In this document: positions 42,932-49,761 of the stretch, in pieces
Layout of the letters: each line of letters opens with the position of its first letter
Numbering within the stretch: position 1 is the stretch's first letter
Made by a program: the position numbers and the translations under genes
Assembly (NCBI RefSeq): GCF_900113685.1
Contig: NZ_FOQG01000005.1
Location: 62,001-126,000, forward strand
Reading direction: 5' to 3'
Source: Nocardioides psychrotolerans
Lineage (GTDB): Bacteria > Actinomycetota > Actinomycetes > Propionibacteriales > Nocardioidaceae
DNA length: 64,000 nucleotides
The notes under the pieces: generated by a model
Seen by the model: only the letters and a program-made list of their open reading frames with translations
What the model was told of the DNA's origin: nothing
Databases searched by the model: none

Positions 42932-45016
42932 TTGCCCAGCAGGAGCCCCACGATCGCCGACAACACCTACAACGCAGCCCACCTCCTCGTGCTCGAAGGC
43001 CTGGAGGCGGTCCGCAAGCGACCCGGGATGTACATCGGCTCGACCGACACCCGCGGTCTCATGCACTGCCTGTGGGAGATCATCGACAACGGCGTCGACG
43101 AGGCGCTGGCCGGCGAGGCGCACCGCGTCGAGGTGACGCTGCACGCCGACGACTCGGTGGAGGTGCACGACGACGGTCGCGGGATCCCGACCGACAAGGA
43201 GCCCAAGACCGGGCTCCCTGGCGTCGAGGTCGTGGCGACCAAGCTGCACGCGGGCGGCAAGTTCGGTGGCGGCTCCTACGTCGCGACCGGTGGTCTGCAC
43301 GGCGTCGGTCTCTCGGTCGTCAACGCGCTCTCCTCGCGCATGGACATCGACGTCGACCGCAGCCCGAGCCAGCAGGGCCTGAGCTTCCAGCGCGGGGTCC
43401 CGGGCGTCTTCGACCACGAGGGCCCGCGCGCCGGCTTCACTGGACAGTCCGGCCTGACCCGCAAGGGCAAGCGGGTGGCGAAGGACAAGACGGGCACCCT
43501 GGTCCGCTTCTGGCCCGACCGACAGATCTTCACCAAGGACGCCCGCGTCGAGCTCGAGGGCCTGCTGGGCCGTGCGCGGCAGACGTCGTTCATCGTGCCC
43601 GGGCTCGAGCTGGTCATCCGTGACCTGCGCGGACCCGACCCGGTCGAGGAGAAGTTCCGCCACGACGGTGGCATCGCGGAGTTCGTCGACTTCCTGGCCC
43701 ACGACGAGCCGGTGACGGACGTGCTGCGGCTCCAGGGCAGCGACACCTTCACCGAGACAGTGCCGATGCTCGACGCGCAGGGCCACATGACCCCTCAGGA
43801 CGTCGAGCGCGAGCTCCACGTCGACATCGCGGCCCGCTGGGGCAAGGGCTATGACACCGAGGTAAAGAGCTTCGTCAACGTCATCGCGACCCCCAAGGGG
43901 GGCACGCACGTCAGCGGCTTCGAGGCGGCACTGACCAAGACGTTCAACGACGCCATGCGGGCGACCAAGGCGTTGAAGGTCAACGACGACGACGTGATCA
44001 AGGACGACGTGCTCGAGGGCCTGACCGCGGTCGTGACCGTGCGCCTGGCCGAGCCGCAGTTCGAGGGGCAGACCAAGGAGATCCTGGGCACCCCGGCCGC
44101 GCGCTCCGTCGTACGCAAGGTGGTGGCGGCGGAGCTCAAGGAGTTCCTCACCTCCACCAAGCGGCACGAGAAGGCGCAGGCCAAGCTGCTGATGGAGAAG
44201 GTCGTGGGGGCCTCCAAGACGCGCCTGGCTGCGCGTCAGCACAAGGAGACCCAGCGCCGCAAGAGCGCCCTGGAGTCCTCGGCGCTGCCTGCCAAGCTGG
44301 CCGACTGCCGGGCCAACGACAACGACCGCACCGAGCTGTTCATCGTCGAGGGTGACTCGGCACTCGGCACGGCCAAGCTGGCGCGCAACTCGGAGTTCCA
44401 GGCGCTGCTGCCGATCCGCGGCAAGATTCTCAACGTGCAGAAGGCCTCGGTCGGCGACATGCTCAAGAACGCCGAGTGCGCCTCGATCATCCAGGTGGTC
44501 GGGGCCGGCTCCGGGCGCACGTTCGAGCTCGAGGCCAGGCGCTACGGGCGGATCATCTTCATGGCCGACGCCGACTCCGACGGCGCCCACATCCGGTGCC
44601 TGCTGGCCACTCTCTTCTTCAAGTACATGCCCGAGCTGATCGCCGAGGGGCGCGTCTACTCCGCCGTCCCTCCGCTGCACCGGATCGAGATCTCGGCCCC
44701 CAAGAAGGGCCAGGACAAGTACGTCTACACCTATTCCGACGACGAGCTGCAGCGCAAGCTCGCGGAGCTGAAGAAGAAGAACACGAAGTGGAAGGACCCC
44801 GTTCAGCGCTACAAGGGGTTGGGGGAGATGGACGCGTCACAGCTCGCCGAGACGACGATGGACCCGCGGCACCGCACGCTGCGACGCATCACCGTCGATG
44901 ACGCCGACGCGGCCTCCACCGTCTTCGAGCTCCTGATGGGCTCGGACGTCGCGCCGCGCAAGGAGTTCATCGTGCAGGGTGCCTACGAGGTCGACGTGGA
45001 GTCGTTGGACGCCTGA
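42932..45016 (+). CDS. parE: DNA topoisomerase IV subunit B (ParE)
   Basis: 694 residues. The GHKL ATPase motifs are 'LWEIIDNGVDEALAG', 'VHDDGRGIPT' and 'GGLHGVGLSVVNAL'; the TOPRIM domain has 'ELFIVEGDSALGTAK' and 'IIFMADADSDGAHI'; the C-terminus ends 'KGLGEMDASQLAETTMDP'. It supplies ATP-driven strand passage for topoisomerase IV with ParC, encoded at 49762. Linkage to DUF7455 and sigA argues for ParE rather than GyrB. A TGA at 42914 leaves TTG 42932 as the only standard start in frame before the conserved region; an AGGAG at 42941 points instead to an odd start about ATC 42953. Confidence 0.93.
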   Translation: MPSRSPTIADNTYNAAHLLVLEGLEAVRKRPGMYIGSTDTRGLMHCLWEIIDNGVDEALAGEAHRVEVTLHADDSVEVHDDGRGIPTDKEPKTGLPGVEVVATKLHAGGKFGGGSYVATGGLHGVGLSVVNALSSRMDIDVDRSPSQQGLSFQRGVPGVFDHEGPRAGFTGQSGLTRKGKRVAKDKTGTLVRFWPDRQIFTKDARVELEGLLGRARQTSFIVPGLELVIRDLRGPDPVEEKFRHDGGIAEFVDFLAHDEPVTDVLRLQGSDTFTETVPMLDAQGHMTPQDVERELHVDIAARWGKGYDTEVKSFVNVIATPKGGTHVSGFEAALTKTFNDAMRATKALKVNDDDVIKDDVLEGLTAVVTVRLAEPQFEGQTKEILGTPAARSVVRKVVAAELKEFLTSTKRHEKAQAKLLMEKVVGASKTRLAARQHKETQRRKSALESSALPAKLADCRANDNDRTELFIVEGDSALGTAKLARNSEFQALLPIRGKILNVQKASVGDMLKNAECASIIQVVGAGSGRTFELEARRYGRIIFMADADSDGAHIRCLLATLFFKYMPELIAEGRVYSAVPPLHRIEISAPKKGQDKYVYTYSDDELQRKLAELKKKNTKWKDPVQRYKGLGEMDASQLAETTMDPRHRTLRRITVDDADAASTVFELLMGSDVAPRKEFIVQGAYEVDVESLDA

Positions 45017-45046
45017 GGTAACCGTGGCACGGGTTGCACGACCCGA

Positions 45047-45524
45047 TCAGAAGGACGTGGCGTGCAGGCACTGCATCGTGTCGGGGTCGATGGTGGTGAA
45101 GTACTCACCCACCGAGTAGTCATCGTGACCGCCGAACAGCTGCGGCTCGTAGCGGTGGGGCGCCACCGTGGTTTCGTCGTCCTCGTACGTGGCGCCGAGC
45201 CGGTCGGCATCCCTGGCCAGTGATGCCGTCTTTGCCTGGTCGGGAACGGAGGAAGGTCGTGCACTGGCCCTCCATCGAGGCAATCTGGGCCTTCGAGCGC
45301 GGCGGGTAGTTCGCTTCGTAGCCATCGTCGGGACGCTGCTCCACCACGAGCGGGCGCGTCGTCGAGCCCCTGGAGTTGGCGGCCCCATTCGAGGAGCAGC
45401 AGCGGCATGAGCGCGACGTCCCCTCGCCTACGTGCCCGACGAGGTCATCAACCAGTGGGACGACCAGGTGTGGCGACACCTGAGCGAATCCCCGCGACCT
45501 GCAACGTCGGGCCCGGAGCGGCAA
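45047..45524 (-). pseudogene. Decayed gene of unknown family, broken by three frameshifts
   Basis: Protein-like sequence with strongly GC third positions continues across at least three frames on the minus strand: 'HLVVPLVDDLVGHVGEG', then 'MPLLLLEWGRQLQGLDDA', then 'RPLVVEQRPDDGYEANYPPR' onward, then 'LGATYEDDETTVAPHRYEPQ' to the end 'MQCLHATSF'. Each break needs only a one- or two-base change. No single frame gives a whole protein. I do not recognise the family. Sequencing errors are an alternative, but three within 500 bases in otherwise clean sequence is unlikely. Confidence 0.4.
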
Positions 45525-45546
45525 AGACCGGATCCCGCCTCAGGAT

Positions 45547-45607
45547 CCCCCGACATTGTGGTCGATCCGGTCTCCCTGGTGGACCAGATCGATCGCAATG
45601 TCGGGGG
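45547..45607. repeat. 61-base inverted repeat
   Basis: CCCCCGACATTG (45547-45558) and CAATGTCGGGGG (45596-45607) are perfect complements, and the interior adds TCGATC/GATCGA and GGTC/GACC pairs, making one long hairpin. It lies 530 bases from parE, too far to be its normal terminator. Confidence 0.6.
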
Positions 45608-45920
45608 GCACGGCGCACCACTCACCACGTCCGGTCATCGGCCATGACCGGATGGGCCGTCACCCACGGCTCCCACTCCCGTGGCAGCGATGACCGCTGT
45701 CGCTGTCAACGCGCACGATGGGGCTGCGGCGACGGGAGGCTGGCTCCAACGTGAGCAGGCATTGATGCGCGGCGCCGATCGACGAGATGCGCCCTGAGCG
45801 ATGGTGGCCCCTCGCGCGATCGTCGTCGTGCAGTGCGCCCGGCGCCGCGGTCACGTAACCGTGGCACTCGCGCGCCGTTGAGCCCGTGGAAGATCTCGGG
45901 CTCTAGCGAAGGACAACGCG

Positions 45921-46655
45921 ATGCGGCGTCGACTGCTCCCTCTTTTCCTCGCGCTGGGGCTAGCCCTCGCGGGTGCAGTGCTGACCGGTCCCGCACCGTC
46001 GCGCGCCGACCCCGTGGTGGTCCCGGACATCGACGGTGGGCTCGCCACGTGCACCCAGCTCACCCCGCACGCGGTGGCGGTGACCGGGGAGCCGGTGCGC
46101 CTCGACGTTCGGATCCTGCTCGACGGGGTCACCCGCGACCACGCCGAGCAGGGGGTGGTCTCGATGCGCAAGGCCTACCGCCCCCTGGGCATCGGCGTCG
46201 CGGCGACGTACGACGTCGTGGACCTCTCGGGGGTCGACGCCCAGCGGCTGATCGAGCAGGCCAAGGACCGCTACGGCGGTCGGCGTCCGGCGGGGGTCGA
46301 CGTGGTCTACGCGATGACCGTCAAGGACATCACGAGCACCGGTCCGACCGGCGGCCAGCTGATCGGGCAGGCCGACTGCATCGGCGGCGTCCGCACCGCG
46401 CGCACGGCGTTCGCCGTGGGTGAGATCGGACGGGTCACCATCCCCACGACCACCGAGGGCACGGGCAAGGTGATGGCCCACGAGGTCGGGCACCTGCTCG
46501 GTGGGCACCACCACTACGCGAGCGCCGAGGGCCTGTTGGCGAGCGACCCGGCGACGATGTCCCTCATGGGACCGGCGATCGACCTCGACGCCCTGCGCTT
46601 CTCGAGCCTCAACCAGCTGATGGTGCGAGGGCACGCGCAGCGCTACGCCGACTGA
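45921..46655 (+). CDS. Secreted zinc metalloprotease (metzincin-like)
   Basis: 244 residues. A signal peptide ('MRRRLLPLFLALGLALAGAV' to 'SRADP') precedes a domain with the metzincin zinc site 'HEVGHLLGGHHHY' (about 190-202), supplying His, His and His with a catalytic Glu, and a Met-turn-like 'TMSLMGPA'. 'DVRILLDGVTRDHAEQGVVS' is typical of the N-terminal strand of reprolysin-like domains. It should cut proteins outside the cell. There is no propeptide, so it may be active on secretion. AAGGAC 8 bases upstream supports ATG 45921. Confidence 0.85.
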   Translation: MRRRLLPLFLALGLALAGAVLTGPAPSRADPVVVPDIDGGLATCTQLTPHAVAVTGEPVRLDVRILLDGVTRDHAEQGVVSMRKAYRPLGIGVAATYDVVDLSGVDAQRLIEQAKDRYGGRRPAGVDVVYAMTVKDITSTGPTGGQLIGQADCIGGVRTARTAFAVGEIGRVTIPTTTEGTGKVMAHEVGHLLGGHHHYASAEGLLASDPATMSLMGPAIDLDALRFSSLNQLMVRGHAQRYAD

Positions 46656-46673
46656 GGTCCTGCGGGCGGTGTC

Positions 46674-47168
46674 TCAGACGTGCTGCTCGAGCAGGCCCGT
46701 GTCGACGTCGTAGACGAAGCCCGCGACGTCGGTGGTGGTCGGGATCAGCGGGTGGGCGCGGATCTTGGCGATGTCGTCGGTGAGTGCTGCGAGCTGGTCG
46801 GTGATGACACCGAAGGACTGCCACGAGGCGTCCTGGCCGGAAGACTCCGAGACCCGGCGCCGCAGCTCGTCCTCGGTGTGGGACGCCATGGCGCAGCGGG
46901 TGTGGGGCACGACGAGGATCCGGCTCACGCCGAGCAGGTGGGTGCCCAGGACGAGGGCCTCGAGGGCCTGTGGGGTGACCCGGCCCCCGGGGTTGCGGAA
47001 GATCTTGGCGTCACCGGGCTGGAGCCCGACCATGCCGAGCGGGTCGATCCGGGAGTCCATGCAGGTCACGATGGCGACGCCGGCGTGGGCGACGCCGTCG
47101 AAGCCGCTGAGGTCGAAGTGGGCGGCGAAGTCACGGTTGGCTGCGAGCAGGTCCTCGAAGTCGGTCAC
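46674..47168 (-). CDS. Beta-class carbonic anhydrase
   Basis: 164 residues. The zinc ligands are Cys36 with Asp38 and Arg40 in 'VTCMDSRIDP', and His89 and Cys92 in 'VVPHTRCAM', as in short beta-carbonic anhydrases such as mycobacterial Rv1284. It interconverts CO2 and bicarbonate in the cytoplasm. I chose GTG 47168, 7 bases after TAAGTT; longer frames upstream run into the MFS gene. Neighbours give no extra hint. Confidence 0.92.
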   Translation of the reverse strand: MTDFEDLLAANRDFAAHFDLSGFDGVAHAGVAIVTCMDSRIDPLGMVGLQPGDAKIFRNPGGRVTPQALEALVLGTHLLGVSRILVVPHTRCAMASHTEDELRRRVSESSGQDASWQSFGVITDQLAALTDDIAKIRAHPLIPTTTDVAGFVYDVDTGLLEQHV

Positions 47169-47175
47169 GAGCGCG

Positions 47176-47181
47176 AACTTA
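47176..47181 (-). promoter_or_regulatory. -10 hexamer of the carbonic anhydrase gene (leaderless)
   Basis: Minus-strand TAAGTT lies 7 bases before GTG 47168. Confidence 0.45.
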
Positions 47182-47235
47182 GCGGAGATCAACGCGGCCG
47201 TGAGCCGGTCTCGGCGAGACAGGCGGTGGTGTTGG

Positions 47236-49023
47236 TCACCCGGCGGAGCGCAGCAGCCGGGCGGCGTCCACGCTGCGGGTGGCCGCCCCGCGGAAGAGCA
47301 CCAGCGCCGCCACGGCAGCGAGAACGGCACAGACGGCCGCCCCGGCAAACACGGCGTGCTCCTGGGGGATCCCGGCGCCGGCGAGCAGGTCGCTGAACTC
47401 CGCGCAGCGACTCTTGCCGTCGCAGACTTCCTTGGCGGAGGGCAGGGGGTTGTCCACGAGGTAGGAGTAGTAGCGGCGCAGACCGAGCGCAGTCAGGGCC
47501 GAGATGCCGATCAGCATGCCCACCATCCGCGCGACGACGACCATCGCGCTGGCCAGGCCGTGCACGGCGTCGTCGGTGCTGACCAGGATCGCGGCGTTGA
47601 CGGGCGCGAGGGCCAGCCCGAAGCCGAAGCCGCAGAGGACCAGGGTCAGGTCGGAGTGCAGCTGCTCGAGGCTGGTGATGTCCCACTGAGCCATGAGGAC
47701 GAACCCGACGGCCGCCATGAGCATGCCGGCCGCCGTGATGACTCCGGCGCTCACGCGGCGCGTGAGGTAGCCGCCGACGATCGCCCCGACCGGCAGTGCG
47801 ACCAGGAAGCGGACCAGCACGAGGGCGGCGCTGAGCTGGGAGTCGCGATAGATCGTCGTGCGGGCGAAGAGCGGGATGTCGATGAGGGCAGCGATGAGGG
47901 CGGCGCCGACGAAGAAGCTGACGACGATCGCGCCCCAGGCCGGCGTGCGGCGCAGTGCGCCGGCGGGGATGAGGGGCGCCTCGGCGCGGCGCAGGTGGAC
48001 CACGAGCGCCAGCGCCGCGATGGCCGACCCCGCCAGGTAGTAGTAGCCCTGGTCGGCGAAGAGCTGGATCTTGGGATCGGCTGTGGCGAAGGCCAGGATC
48101 ACCCCGCCCAGGGTGACCGCCAGGAACAGGGCGCCGACGAGGTCGGCGTCACGCATGCTGCGGACCCAGCCCCTACCGTCGACGATCGGTCGCCGGGCGG
48201 TGAAGCAGCGCACCACGAACAGCACGCCGGCGACCATGCTGACGGCACCGACCGGGGTCAGCCAGCGGCCCTCGCCCGCGAAGGGGATGAAGATCTGCCC
48301 CCAGGTGAGGTCCTGGAGCAGGGACGGCGGCCGCACGAAGACCAGCCCGCCGGCGCCGATCGCGATGAGCAGGAGGAGGGCGCCGAGGCCGTCGCGACGC
48401 CCGCGGTTGGTGACCAGACCGCGTCCTGGGGGGTCGGATCCCTGCGGTTGGTGACCAAACCGCAGTGCCGAGATCGCCGCGGCCAGCACCAGTCCGACCG
48501 CCACGTTGATCAGGAAGATGGCCCGCCAGTCGGCGACGGCGAGCACGACGGCCCCGAAGAGCGGGCCGATGACGCTGCCGAGCTCCTGGACGGCGGAGAC
48601 GATCCCGAGCGGGATGCCGCGCCGGTCGGCGGGGTAGAGGTCGGCGACGAGGGCCAGCGTGGCGGGGACGAGACCGCCGCCGCCGACGCCCTGGAGGAAG
48701 CGGCCCGACACCATCGTGGGCAGGTCGTAGGCCAGGCTGGTGACGAGGGACCCGAGCGCGAAGATGACGAGGGCGGCGACCAGCACCGGGACGCGGCCGC
48801 GCAGGTCGGCGATGCGACCGATCAGCGGCAGCATGGCGACGTAGCCGAGCAGGAAGCCCGAGATGATCGGGGCGGCGCGCTGGAGCTCCTCGGTGGACTC
48901 GCCGACGCCCCCCAGCATCTCGGGCAGCGCCAGCACGACGACGTAGGTGTCGGCGGCGGCGAACGCCACCGCCACGGACGCGAGGCCCAGCAGCAGCCGC
49001 GGCGAGGACCTCAGGGCGTCCAC
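47236..49023 (-). CDS. MFS exporter, P55/EmrB-like (14 helices)
   Basis: 595 residues. The MFS motif A reads 'GRIADLRGRVPV' (about 68-79), and motif C is near 'VPATLALVADLYPADRRGIP' (about 119-138); about 14 helices follow, as in DHA2 exporters. Directly upstream is an LppX/LprG-type lipoprotein, the pairing known from the mycobacterial lprG-Rv1410c (P55) operon, which moves triacylglycerides to the outer envelope. That role here is an inference. A cytoplasmic loop at about residues 187-208 is encoded by two copies of a 20-bp palindrome (48403-48463), which are unusual inside a gene. Confidence 0.88.
   Translation of the reverse strand: MDALRSSPRLLLGLASVAVAFAAADTYVVVLALPEMLGGVGESTEELQRAAPIISGFLLGYVAMLPLIGRIADLRGRVPVLVAALVIFALGSLVTSLAYDLPTMVSGRFLQGVGGGGLVPATLALVADLYPADRRGIPLGIVSAVQELGSVIGPLFGAVVLAVADWRAIFLINVAVGLVLAAAISALRFGHQPQGSDPPGRGLVTNRGRRDGLGALLLLIAIGAGGLVFVRPPSLLQDLTWGQIFIPFAGEGRWLTPVGAVSMVAGVLFVVRCFTARRPIVDGRGWVRSMRDADLVGALFLAVTLGGVILAFATADPKIQLFADQGYYYLAGSAIAALALVVHLRRAEAPLIPAGALRRTPAWGAIVVSFFVGAALIAALIDIPLFARTTIYRDSQLSAALVLVRFLVALPVGAIVGGYLTRRVSAGVITAAGMLMAAVGFVLMAQWDITSLEQLHSDLTLVLCGFGFGLALAPVNAAILVSTDDAVHGLASAMVVVARMVGMLIGISALTALGLRRYYSYLVDNPLPSAKEVCDGKSRCAEFSDLLAGAGIPQEHAVFAGAAVCAVLAAVAALVLFRGAATRSVDAARLLRSAG
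48403..48463. repeat. Two 20-bp palindromic repeats inside the MFS gene
   Basis: GCGGTTGGTGACCAGACCGC (48403-48422) and GCGGTTGGTGACCAAACCGC (48444-48463) are 19/20 identical and each is an imperfect palindrome; outer flanks extend the pairing (CG..CG and T..A). The period is 41 bases. They resemble REP-type repeats inserted into a loop-coding stretch. A related palindrome is at 57459. Confidence 0.65.
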
Positions 49024-49052
49024 GTCACCTCACGCCCCCGTCGTGCGGTCCG

Positions 49053-49757
49053 TCATGGGGCGGTGATGTCCTGCTGCGTGCCGTAGTCGTCGAACCCGAC
49101 CGTGTAGGTCATGGAGTCCTCGCCGGCGTAGAACTCGCCGGTGAGCACGGCCTCGCGCAGCTCGCCGTCCTCGGTGACCGTGTAGGTGGCGTCGAAGTCA
49201 CCCGAGGCGCCCGGGATGATGTTCTCCACGACCGAGCCCGCGACCGTCCCGGTGTAGGCGGTGAGGATCTCGTCGTTGTTGGCGCCGCCGCGGATCGACT
49301 CGCCCTCCTCGACGCCCGTGGTCTCGGGCAGCAGCGAGGAGAAGCCGCTCTCGGGGCTCACGAGACCGGCCGGGTCGGGTGCGCCGTACTCGCCGGGGTC
49401 GACCTCCTGGTAGCCGGAGGTGAGCGGCAGCTCGGCGTAGACGAGGCCGTCGACCGCGACCACGGGCACCTCGAAGGCCTGGCCGGACAGCGACACGGTG
49501 ATCGATCCCTCGAAGGCCGGGGCGTTCGTGCCGACGCCGGATGCCTCGAGGATGCCGGTGACGCCATCGGGCAGGTCGTCGGTCGAGAGGGTGAGCTGGA
49601 GGCCGCTGGTCTCGTCGAGGGTGCTCTTGGCCAGTGCCAGGACCTCCTCGGGCGTCTGGTCGGCGGCAGCGGGGGACTCCTCGTCGCCTCCGCTGCAGCC
49701 GGAGACGGCGAGCAGCAGGGCGCCGGTGAGGGCGAGGGGAGCAAGACGGGCGCGCAT
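49053..49757 (-). CDS. LppX/LprAFG-family lipoprotein (LprG-like)
   Basis: 234 residues. A lipoprotein signal peptide ends in the lipobox 'LAVSGCSGG', with Cys20 as the lipidation site. The rest matches the LppX_LprAFG fold that holds acylated lipids in a hydrophobic pocket ('[16 protein letters not shown]', '[16 protein letters not shown]'). It would shuttle lipids outside the membrane, handing to or from the MFS protein encoded 29 bases downstream. ATG 49757 has GGAAGG about 8 bases upstream and begins 5 bases after the parC stop, so parC-lipoprotein-MFS is one operon. Confidence 0.9.
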   Translation of the reverse strand: MRARLAPLALTGALLLAVSGCSGGDEESPAAADQTPEEVLALAKSTLDETSGLQLTLSTDDLPDGVTGILEASGVGTNAPAFEGSITVSLSGQAFEVPVVAVDGLVYAELPLTSGYQEVDPGEYGAPDPAGLVSPESGFSSLLPETTGVEEGESIRGGANNDEILTAYTGTVAGSVVENIIPGASGDFDATYTVTEDGELREAVLTGEFYAGEDSMTYTVGFDDYGTQQDITAP

Positions 49758-49761
49758 GCGC

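Larger units (their letters stand above)
45018..45867. repeat. 13-bp direct repeats bounding an 850-bp decayed interval
   Basis: GTAACCGTGGCAC occurs at 45018-45030, two bases after the parE stop, and again at 45855-45867, just before the metalloprotease gene. Everything between is non-functional-looking: a decayed minus-strand gene, a 61-base hairpin and no intact gene. GC is visibly lower than outside. An insertion with a target duplication, or recombination between short repeats, would explain it. Confidence 0.45.

Noticed and set aside
42848..44680. 610-residue minus-strand frame antisense to parE
   Set aside because: Antisense shadow of parE; the conserved ParE motifs decide the strand.
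45432..45647. Plus-strand small frame with 'PDEVINQWDDQVWRHLSES'
   Set aside because: Only the first 20 residues look protein-like; the rest is Pro/Gly/Arg filler, and the opposite strand gives a longer coding-like signal.
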